DNA of 7,258 bases from Planctomycetota bacterium (lineage in GTDB: Bacteria > Planctomycetota > UBA1135 > GCA-002686595), in contig JAJDES010000443.1 in the NCBI GenBank assembly GCA_029259675.1, forward strand, positions 1 through 7,258, given 5' to 3'. The notes under the pieces are model-generated. The model saw nothing but the letters and a program-made list of their open reading frames with translations, was not told the origin of the DNA and searched no databases. Below, piece after piece: positions 1-6,143 of the stretch (positions are counted from its first letter, which is position 1; every line of letters starts with the position of its first letter). A program made the translations under genes and the position numbers.

Positions 1-1171
1 CGCGCAAAATCGCAGCACGTGCCAAACTCTGCCGCATTCCCTCGTCCCTGTAGAGTTGCTCCAGCGCCACAGCCCAGGACTCTTCGTCATGTGCCAGGGC
101 CACAAGGCCCTCTTTTCCAGAGCGCACAATCTCAGGCGAAGCGCCAGTCTCGGTAACGATCGGAGCCAAGCCGTGCGCCATGCCCTCGATCGTGGACAAG
201 CCGAAAGGCTCGGGCCACAAACTGGGCAATGCAAAGACGTGGGCCTGACGAAGGCGCGCCGAGACTTGGTCCGGGGGCAGCATGCCCGCCCATTCTACCC
301 GGCCCGGTACAAGCGTTCGTTCCAAGGCTTCCAAGACGGACCGATATTCGTCTTTGCCGCCCCCACAAAAGGTTAAGTGCATGTCCACTCCACGCTCAAC
401 CGCCAGGCCTGCCGCCTTCAAAAGCATGTGTTGCCCCTTGCCATGCCAAAGCATGGAGGTGCAAATCACGCGCAGAGGTTCACCGGGCGCACGCGATTGG
501 ACTTGCGAGCCGAGGGCGAGCTGTTCCATTTCGGGAGAGAGCCCAGGCGACAGAACGCCGAGCAATTTGTCGTCCACTCCCGATGCTGCCAGGGTCTGGG
601 CCAAAAACTCGCTGCAGGCGAGGCTCGGACCCAGGTGCAGCAAATCGCGAAAGCTCATCCAGAGCTGGCGCAGTCCCTCCATGCGGGCGGTCTTGGCGCG
701 CGACTCCGGATTGGCTTCCCAATCCCTGAGCCAGTGATTGCAAGCCCATGCGTCGGCCATGTAGCCCAAGGTCGGAATCCCGGCGCAGCGGGCGGCCAGG
801 ATCGGACCGAGGGACGCCAGCCCAAGATTGAAGAAGCACAGAATGTCCGTGTCTTCACTCGCGAGTGCGCGCTGAGTTGCTTGGAAATTGGACCAGCGCA
901 AAAAATGCAAGCGGAAGCGCTCCATGTTCCCGGCCTCGCGCGCCGCGACGAAGGGGTCCGCACCATGCTCCAATGCGGGCTTCAGCCAAGGCATCAACTC
1001 CGCGCTGGGTTCAAAGTCCTCACCCGCTCCACACAGGACCCGCACCCGGTGACCGCGCGCGCGCAGACCGCGCACGGCATCATGCGTCAAGAGCTCGTAG
1101 CCCCCGGCCACATAGGGCGGGTAACGCATGCTCACGACCAGGATGTTTAGGGCCCCACGACCATCCTTCAC
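1..1171 (-). CDS. GT4-family (GT-B fold) glycosyltransferase, 3' end outside window
   Basis: Probably transfers a sugar from a nucleotide-sugar donor to a glycan or lipid-linked acceptor in the cytoplasm; donor and acceptor cannot be read from sequence. 390 residues are visible with no stop before the left edge. Residues 9-15 (NILVVSM) form the first Rossmann strand, followed by a PPYVAGG loop (18-24) typical of the GT4 acceptor domain. The C-terminal domain opens with a strand near 233-238, has the donor-phosphate-type Lys in WHGKGQ (K245), and carries the EX7E signature E321-PFGLSTI-E329, then an ETGASPEIV segment (341-349) usual for GT4. A GTG start at 1171 is chosen because it overlaps the upstream TGA as GTGA, sits 7 nt after a GGGAG Shine-Dalgarno, and places the first strand at the correct distance. 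The 4-nt overlap with the sulfatase-like gene implies co-transcription and coupled translation. The family call is firm; the specificity is unknown. Confidence 0.9.
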   Translation of the reverse strand, partial: MKDGRGALNILVVSMRYPPYVAGGYELLTHDAVRGLRARGHRVRVLCGAGEDFEPSAELMPWLKPALEHGADPFVAAREAGNMERFRLHFLRWSNFQATQRALASEDTDILCFFNLGLASLGPILAARCAGIPTLGYMADAWACNHWLRDWEANPESRAKTARMEGLRQLWMSFRDLLHLGPSLACSEFLAQTLAASGVDDKLLGVLSPGLSPEMEQLALGSQVQSRAPGEPLRVICTSMLWHGKGQHMLLKAAGLAVERGVDMHLTFCGGGKDEYRSVLEALERTLVPGRVEWAGMLPPDQVSARLRQAHVFALPSLWPEPFGLSTIEGMAHGLAPIVTETGASPEIVRSGKEGLVALAHDEESWAVALEQLYRDEGMRQSLARAAILR

Positions 1172-2694
1172 GGTTGATCTCCCAGGTAACCCAATTCAAT
1201 CAAGTCGTCGGAGATGGACTTGTCTTCATCGACTCCATTCCAATTCACGCGTTGGGACAACTTGCGCGCACGCTCGATGTTCCCGAACCATTGCAGGGCC
1301 GCAGTCCGCAAGCGCACGCGAACTTCCTCCGGACCGTCGCGCACTTCCAATGCGCTGGGCCGCCTGCGTCCTTGGGGATACAGCAGCAACTCCTCGCCGC
1401 CTTCGACCGGGTCCGCTTCACCGAACCAGCTGAATTTGGCGCGACCTTCAAGTGAGGCACCCGGCAGGAAGTGCTCCAGCGTCCAAGCTGAATCCATCAC
1501 GCTGTAGCCGGCGATGCGGCCGCAGGAAGCAAAACTGAATTCGCGCCCGGCGTAGGGCTCGTTGCGCAGCAGCGGCATGTGCGAAATGCCGTGAATGCCC
1601 GCCGGCTGTGCAATCCCCTCCAAGTCGAGCAAGGTGGCGGCCACATCCAGTGTGCTGACCAAGTTGTCTCTCAAACCGCCAAGCTCTAACGGTTGTGCTG
1701 CACGCCGAGCCGCGCCGGGCCGCAGGATCCAGGGCACATGCAAATCGGCTTCTGAATACAGGCCGTGATCGATGATCAAGCCGGCCTCTCCGAATTGAAG
1801 TCCGAAGCTGCCCAAAAGCGAAAAACTCGTGTTGTCCCAGCGGCCCATGGCGTCGAGCTGCCCCACCAAGCGTCGAAGTTCGCTGTCTATGTGGCGAATG
1901 CTTCCGTCGTAGCGCGCCTGGTAGTCGCCCATGCTTTGCGAACCCGCGCGCCAGCGTGAACGCGGAATGGCGTGGAAGACTTCATTGGAAAGACCAACCG
2001 GAGGCGAGGTGCTTAGCTCGGGTCGCGAAGGAAAGAACGAATCCCATTGGGGATTGTTAAAGGACCACGCGTGCTCGAGGTCGTTCAGGTGGATGTACGC
2101 GAACCAAGTTTCATCGCGATCGAGTTCGGAGATCCAGTCGATGAAATCATCGCAGAGTTGCTCTGCACCGCGCTCGTCGCGGCGCCTGTTGTCTTCGGGA
2201 CCCACCTGCCTAAAAACTTCGAAGCCCTCCGCGAATCCGCTGCGATCCAAAATTTGGGGGTGATCGATGAAGGCGGCCGTGGCTCTTCCGGCGGCGAGAA
2301 ACTCAACCGCCAAGTGCGGCACGCGGGATGGGATCCACCAGCGGTTCGGGGTGGGGATTTGAAACTGCTTCGAAATCCCCATGTAAGCCAAATTCGGATC
2401 GCAGCCCGTCAACACAGCAACGTGGGCTGGGATCAGCTCGGGAGCCGCGCTGAAGGTGCGCGAGAAGATCACGCCCTCCTCGGCCAGGCCGACCACTGCG
2501 GGCATGGTCGAGCGGTCGTATCCCAGGGGCTCGAGGTGATCGGCTCGCAGGGCATCCACCACCACCAGCAGCACCCCCGGCGCCGGCTGGCCGCTCGTTG
2601 TGGGCGCACAGCCTTCAAGCGAGACCAGCCCAGCTCCGATGAGCATGCTGATCGCGACTCGAAAAGCCCCGCGCCTGATTCCCGTTTGATTCAT
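1168..2694 (-). CDS. sulfatase/alkaline-phosphatase-fold lipoprotein, probable pseudoenzyme
   Basis: 508 residues in the sulfatase-like branch of the alkaline phosphatase superfamily. Start ATG 2694 is preferred because it gives a signal sequence (RR at 7-8, hydrophobic 11-26) ending in a plausible lipobox L26-E-G-C29, although Glu at -2 is unusual and no Shine-Dalgarno is visible. The in-frame ATG at 2805 would add 37 non-signal residues and overlap the divergent gene. Fold landmarks: VVVDALRADHL (44-54, metal-type D47), PAHVAVLTG (89-97), an H208 segment, IDHG (308-311), VPWIL (320-324), STLDVAATLLDLEGI (347-361), and a terminal LGYLG (501-505) seen in many sulfatase-like proteins. Key catalytic positions are changed: the nucleophile two residues before P89 is L87 (Cys, Ser or Thr in active relatives), and the usual SDHG metal motif is GSFG (295-298). 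It is therefore probably non-hydrolytic: a binding or scaffolding protein on the cell envelope. It is co-transcribed with the GT4 gene. The fold is certain; loss of activity is inferred by alignment from memory. Confidence 0.85.
   Translation of the reverse strand: MNQTGIRRGAFRVAISMLIGAGLVSLEGCAPTTSGQPAPGVLLVVVDALRADHLEPLGYDRSTMPAVVGLAEEGVIFSRTFSAAPELIPAHVAVLTGCDPNLAYMGISKQFQIPTPNRWWIPSRVPHLAVEFLAAGRATAAFIDHPQILDRSGFAEGFEVFRQVGPEDNRRRDERGAEQLCDDFIDWISELDRDETWFAYIHLNDLEHAWSFNNPQWDSFFPSRPELSTSPPVGLSNEVFHAIPRSRWRAGSQSMGDYQARYDGSIRHIDSELRRLVGQLDAMGRWDNTSFSLLGSFGLQFGEAGLIIDHGLYSEADLHVPWILRPGAARRAAQPLELGGLRDNLVSTLDVAATLLDLEGIAQPAGIHGISHMPLLRNEPYAGREFSFASCGRIAGYSVMDSAWTLEHFLPGASLEGRAKFSWFGEADPVEGGEELLLYPQGRRRPSALEVRDGPEEVRVRLRTAALQWFGNIERARKLSQRVNWNGVDEDKSISDDLIELGYLGDQP
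1179..1183 (-). promoter_or_regulatory. Shine-Dalgarno (GGGAG) of the GT4 gene
   Basis: On the minus strand GGGAG lies 7 nt upstream of the GTG codon at 1171-1169, inside the last codons of the upstream gene. This supports the GTG start over the internal ATG at residue 15, and together with the GTGA overlap suggests translational coupling. Confidence 0.6.
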
Positions 2695-2720
2695 GGGGGC
2701 CAAAGGATCGCCAAGCTGAC

Positions 2721-2744
2721 CCGGGGACACAAGCAGAGCCCCGG
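2721..2744. repeat. perfect 6-bp inverted repeat CCGGGG-N12-CCCCGG, possible operator
   Basis: CCGGGG at 2721-2726 is mirrored by CCCCGG at 2739-2744 with a 12-bp spacer. The flanking bases do not pair. Its place in the middle of a short divergent intergenic region fits a dimeric regulator site or a stem in an RNA leader. In GC-rich DNA a 6-bp GC-only repeat can arise by chance, so this is tentative. Confidence 0.35.
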
Positions 2745-2745
2745 C

Positions 2746-2751
2746 TAGACT
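2746..2751 (+). promoter_or_regulatory. TAGACT, candidate -10 element for a leaderless start
   Basis: TAGACT fits TAnnnT and ends 6 nt before the ATG at 2758. That spacing would put the transcription start at or near the ATG, which would explain the missing Shine-Dalgarno. No good -35 hexamer lies 16-18 bp upstream. Confidence 0.25.
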
Positions 2752-2757
2752 CGCCCC

Positions 2758-4374
2758 ATGCCCAGGATTCATCGCCATCGATCTGGTCCGATCCGGACCC
2801 TCCAACCCTCGCGGGCCCTGCTCTTGTGCTCGGCATGGCTACTATTGGCCTGCTGCCGAGGGCCACAGCCAGGTACCGGGCACGAGCCCGCAGCCGCGGC
2901 AAATTTCAATTTGGTGCTGATTGTCGGCGACGATCACGGCCGTTTCAGCACCGGGGCCTATGGAAATTTGGATGTGCGCACTCCCCACATCGATCGCTTG
3001 GCCCGCGAGGGCCTGCGCTTCGATGCGTGCAGCACCACCACGGCCATTTGCGGACCGAGTCGGGCTGCGCTACTGACGGGCCTTTACCCGAGCCAAAGCG
3101 GAGTCAGCGGCTTTTATCCCCTCAAGCCGGACGTCCGGCCCCTGCCCAGTCGACTGGCGCAGGCCGGCTGGCAGACCGCCTTGATCGGCAAGCGCCACCT
3201 GTCCCCCTTCGAACAGTACGGCTTCGAGTGGGCCTCCACGACCAGCCCGCGCCAAGGACACGATCCTCAGCACTATCGAGCTCAACTGGAAGCATTCTTT
3301 TCCGCGCGGGAAACGGAAGAGCGCACTGACCCGTTTTTTCTGATGGTCAACCTGTTCGATGCCCACCGGCCCTTCGACGGCTTCGGCATCGAACCTGCTC
3401 TGGAAGAGGCGCAAGCTGCTGCGGCGGCCGCCGAACTGGACCTGAATCCCGCTCTTCCCGACCTGCCCTTCGTACGACGCGAACAGCTGGCCTACCTGCG
3501 CGCCGTGGAGCGCTTGGACCGCAGCGTCGGCGTCGTGCTGGAGGAACTTGAGCGCAGGGGCCAGTTGGACAACTCCCTTGTGATTTACACCAGTGATCAC
3601 GGCGGCCCGTTCGCGTTTGCGAAAACCAGTCTTTACGAGGACGGAATCGGCGTGCCGTTCATTTGCCGCTGGCCGGCCGTTGTGCCAAAGGGAGCCGCCA
3701 CCCAAGCCTTGGTCAGCTTCGTTGATGTTGCCCCGACCCTTTGGGAATTGGCCGTCGCTCAAAACCGGGCAGACTCTCAATCGGCCATCGAAGCGCCCCT
3801 TGAAGCCCAAGACTTCGTTGCGGGAACGAGCTTCGCGAATGTGTTGCGCGGCCGAACCAACGCGCACCGCGAGTGGAGTTTTGCCTCGCAAACCGACCAC
3901 ATGCGTCTGCCATCCATACCGATGCGCAGCATTCGCCGCGGCCCATGGAAGTACATCTATCACTTTGAACCCGAACGGCTCTACGTCAGCGATGCGATCT
4001 CCAGCCCCACATGGATCCAAGTTCTCGAAACCGCACAACTAGATCCGAAGCTGCGGGAACAAATCAGCCGTGCGCATCCCCGACCGCGTGAGGAATTTTT
4101 CAACCTCGATTCGGATCCGCACGAATTGAACAACCTGGCCGGCCGCCCCGAACATGCCCAGCGGTTGGCGCAACATCGCACAGAGTTGGGACAGTGGCTG
4201 GCGCAACTGGACGACCCGTTCACGGCCGTCTACCCCTTCATCAGCAGCGCACAGCGCAGCGTCTTCGCCCCCGCCATGGAGGCCTATGAAGCGCGTCAGC
4301 GCCTGCGCGAAGCCAACAAGCAGGAGCGCAACCGCAATGCGGCGGATCACGCCGATGTCCCTCTTGAAGACTGA
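2758..4374 (+). CDS. type I sulfatase lipoprotein, N-sulfoglucosamine sulfohydrolase-like
   Basis: Formylglycine-dependent sulfatase of 538 residues, predicted to cleave sulfate esters or N-sulfate from glycans at the cell envelope. The start at 2758 gives a lipoprotein signal (basic 1-19, hydrophobic 20-31) with lipobox LLAC32. Active-site set in order: metal Asp pair D58-D59 (VGDDHG), FGly motif C98-G-P-S-R102 followed by AALLTG, GKRH (K145, H147), DAHRP (H203), TSDHGG (D280, H281) and K289. All expected residues are present. The pattern around C98, GKRH, SQTDH (377-381) and PMRS (388-391) resembles human SGSH from memory, suggesting an N-sulfoglucosamine-type (S1_8-like) activity, with the exact substrate unproven. 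An Ala run at 220-225 interrupts the middle. FFNLDSDPHELNNLAG (447-462) is the usual C-terminal sulfatase motif. Maturation needs an FGly-generating enzyme or anSME not found here. It is divergent from the sulfatase-like pseudoenzyme and convergent with the GT-C gene. Confidence 0.93.
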   Translation: MPRIHRHRSGPIRTLQPSRALLLCSAWLLLACCRGPQPGTGHEPAAAANFNLVLIVGDDHGRFSTGAYGNLDVRTPHIDRLAREGLRFDACSTTTAICGPSRAALLTGLYPSQSGVSGFYPLKPDVRPLPSRLAQAGWQTALIGKRHLSPFEQYGFEWASTTSPRQGHDPQHYRAQLEAFFSARETEERTDPFFLMVNLFDAHRPFDGFGIEPALEEAQAAAAAAELDLNPALPDLPFVRREQLAYLRAVERLDRSVGVVLEELERRGQLDNSLVIYTSDHGGPFAFAKTSLYEDGIGVPFICRWPAVVPKGAATQALVSFVDVAPTLWELAVAQNRADSQSAIEAPLEAQDFVAGTSFANVLRGRTNAHREWSFASQTDHMRLPSIPMRSIRRGPWKYIYHFEPERLYVSDAISSPTWIQVLETAQLDPKLREQISRAHPRPREEFFNLDSDPHELNNLAGRPEHAQRLAQHRTELGQWLAQLDDPFTAVYPFISSAQRSVFAPAMEAYEARQRLREANKQERNRNAADHADVPLED

Positions 4375-4380
4375 AGCGTG

Positions 4381-6006
4381 CTAGAAAACCCTGCGCAGGT
4401 GACCTAGACGCCGCTCAAAATCCTCTTCGGAGATTGCCGTGGCGAAGACCAGGTACCAACCGGGCTCAACCTCCAGGCAACGCAGGGATCCTTGGTAGTA
4501 CGGCTTTTCAATACTGCGAGGAAAAGTAGCGGGATCGCCGGTTCGAATCGGAGTGTTCAGCGCATCGATGACGTCCACTCGCTGAGCTTGCAAGTACTCA
4601 AAGGGCGGCGCGTGCTCGTGACCGATGCGACCGCGCTCGACCGGCGGCAAGTGGGAGATGTATGTGTCGTTCCAGCCGAGCATGTCGACCGTGTACAGCT
4701 CGGAAAAATAGGGCAAGGCCCCGGCACCCCCGACGGCAATACGCAAATCCTCCGGCAACAACCCCTTCTCAACCCACTCGCGCAGCTTCTCGCCCTGGGC
4801 CCGTCGCACCGACGAATAGACGCTCATGTTGATCCGCACGTCCGAGATGCTTCTGCCGCGCGGGAACTTATCCCGGAGCACGGTCTCCAGCGTATTGCTG
4901 AACAACCAACCCGCTGCGACCAGCGCCGCAACCAAACGCAATTGCGCCGTGCGCCGCCCCAGCTGCGCCGGACTGCCGGCAAGCAACGCCAAGCCTTCGG
5001 CCAACAACAGGCACAGGTACGGCAAGGGCGCGTTCATGAAGCGAAACTCCATCCAATCCCCGCCCACATACAGCACGTAGGCGCTGAACAAGATCAAGCA
5101 GTAGAGCAGCAGCAGGTCCTGGGCCCGGCGCTTCCAAATTGCCGGAACAAAGACCAAGGGCAAGAACCACAGGAGGCCGTATTCGAGGCTGAAGATGCGC
5201 ATGTAAAGCACTGCTTCGTCCAAGCGCAACCCGCCGACCTTGGCGTAGTAGGTGTTGGGCAACCAATAGCCGTAAAAGGAGTGGCGCCAAAAGACCTGCG
5301 CCAAGACCAGGCTCCAAAAGATTGCGGCCCACAACACCAACTTGGACAGGGGCTTGCGCCCCCGAATGACATCCGTGAGGGCGATCAAGCCGGCCGCCGT
5401 GGCGAACAGGACTCCCTCGGGACGCGTCCAAGTCGCCAGCGCAAAACACAATGCCGAACCGATGCCGATTCGCCCGGCCGGCCCGCGCCTGCGTTCGAAT
5501 AGAAACAGCAGCACCGAGCCGAGCGCCAAGAACGAGAACAATTGGGTCGCCAAGCCGCCGCTGGACCAGGCCGCGAAGGTTCGATTTACGCTGAGCAAGA
5601 GCGGCGCCAGAGCCGCCCAGGGGCTGCCGGGTCTGCGCTTCCAACCGTAGAAACAAACCAGTCCCAAGACGCCGTAGCCCGCCAGGCGCGTGATGAACAG
5701 GGACAGCACTTCAGGTGCAATGCCCAGTTTGAAAGCCAGCACGCCGACCCAAATCCACAGAAAGCTCGTGTAGCCCTCGACCACCTGCCCCGGATTCCAA
5801 ACCAGACCCAAGCCTTCGGCGAAGTGCTTGGAGTAGCGATAGCTGATGAACGCGTCGTCGCAAACAAACTCAAAGGCCTCGGCATGCCGATGAAATAGGA
5901 AGAAGGCGACTCCAAACAAGCCCAAGGTGACCCAACGCCACCAGCCGCGCAGCGCCGGCTCTGCGGGATCTTCCGTTCCTTCGGTGGGCACTCTTTCCTG
6001 ATCCAT
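4381..6006 (-). CDS. polytopic GT-C-type glycosyltransferase, AftB-like family
   Basis: 541-residue inner-membrane protein, likely using a polyprenyl-phosphate sugar to glycosylate an envelope glycan or protein on the outer face. A short cytoplasmic N-terminus (1-21) is followed by the first membrane segment (about 23-40), then the loop motif CDDAFISYRY (49-58), whose acidic pair matches the catalytic GT-C position. WNPG and VEGYTSFLW (70-84) resemble the NPG..VE..TS.LW pattern I recall from mycobacterial AftB-type proteins. About ten to twelve hydrophobic segments run to about 372. A soluble extracytoplasmic C-terminal domain (about 380-541) contains GGAGALPYFSEL and DMLGWND (426-447), conserved in this family of uncharacterised transferases. 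No Shine-Dalgarno precedes the ATG. It lies 137 bp downstream of batE, so it may be read through from there or from its own promoter. The GT-C class is fairly sure; donor and acceptor are unknown. Confidence 0.85.
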   Translation of the reverse strand: MDQERVPTEGTEDPAEPALRGWWRWVTLGLFGVAFFLFHRHAEAFEFVCDDAFISYRYSKHFAEGLGLVWNPGQVVEGYTSFLWIWVGVLAFKLGIAPEVLSLFITRLAGYGVLGLVCFYGWKRRPGSPWAALAPLLLSVNRTFAAWSSGGLATQLFSFLALGSVLLFLFERRRGPAGRIGIGSALCFALATWTRPEGVLFATAAGLIALTDVIRGRKPLSKLVLWAAIFWSLVLAQVFWRHSFYGYWLPNTYYAKVGGLRLDEAVLYMRIFSLEYGLLWFLPLVFVPAIWKRRAQDLLLLYCLILFSAYVLYVGGDWMEFRFMNAPLPYLCLLLAEGLALLAGSPAQLGRRTAQLRLVAALVAAGWLFSNTLETVLRDKFPRGRSISDVRINMSVYSSVRRAQGEKLREWVEKGLLPEDLRIAVGGAGALPYFSELYTVDMLGWNDTYISHLPPVERGRIGHEHAPPFEYLQAQRVDVIDALNTPIRTGDPATFPRSIEKPYYQGSLRCLEVEPGWYLVFATAISEEDFERRLGHLRRVF

Positions 6007-6036
6007 GGAGGTGAACGACCTTTGGCGCTCGGCGAT

Positions 6037-6065
6037 GGTCTACACCCGCGGCTCAGTCAGTGCAA
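6037..6065 (-). promoter_or_regulatory. possible sigma-70-like promoter for the GT-C gene
   Basis: On the minus strand TTGCAC (6065-6060) and TAGACC (6042-6037) are separated by 17 bp, with a predicted start about 25 nt before the ATG at 6006. Each hexamer matches the E. coli consensus only partly, so the call rests mainly on the spacing and position. Confidence 0.3.
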
Positions 6066-6116
6066 AGGCTAGGCTCGAATCACGCGAGCGGCAGGAAAGC
6101 ATCGGACGCTTCGCTG

Positions 6117-6132
6117 CGGGCTCTTCCGCCCG
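6117..6132 (-). terminator. weak hairpin after batE, possible terminator
   Basis: Twelve nucleotides after the batE stop codon the minus strand can fold CGGGC-GGAAGA-GCCCG (5-bp stem, 6-nt loop). No U-tract follows, so it is not a classical intrinsic terminator. It may stabilise the 3' end or mean nothing. Confidence 0.25.
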
Positions 6133-6143
6133 GGCCCGAAAGT

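Larger units (their letters stand above)
2695..2757. promoter_or_regulatory. divergent intergenic region between the two sulfatase-fold genes
   Basis: These 63 bp must hold the promoters of both divergent genes unless those lie inside coding sequence. No convincing -35/-10 pair is visible in either direction. It contains the inverted repeat at 2721-2744 and a TAnnnT element at 2746-2751. No Shine-Dalgarno precedes either start. Confidence 0.45.

Noticed and set aside
377..1150. Long open frame on the plus strand (257 codons) within the GT4 region
   Set aside because: It is antisense to a clear GT4 with the EX7E motif. Its translation has low complexity and no recognisable domain, as expected from GC-rich codon shadows.
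2695..2805. N-terminal extension of the sulfatase-like protein to ATG 2805
   Set aside because: It would bury the lipoprotein signal 37 residues into the chain and overlap the start of the divergent sulfatase by 48 bp.
3070..4038. 322-codon minus-strand frame inside the active sulfatase
   Set aside because: It is fully antisense to a gene with a complete sulfatase active site, has no family-like motif, and is explained by the codon bias of the sense gene.
4492..5502. 336-codon plus-strand frame inside the GT-C gene
   Set aside because: The product is rich in Gln, Arg and Pro, without domains. It is the antisense shadow of hydrophobic Leu and Ala codons.
6094..6113. Second possible hairpin (GAAGC/GCTTTC with a bulge on the minus strand) between batE and the GT-C gene
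   Set aside because: The stem is only 4-5 bp with a bulged base and no U-tract, too weak to call a terminator.
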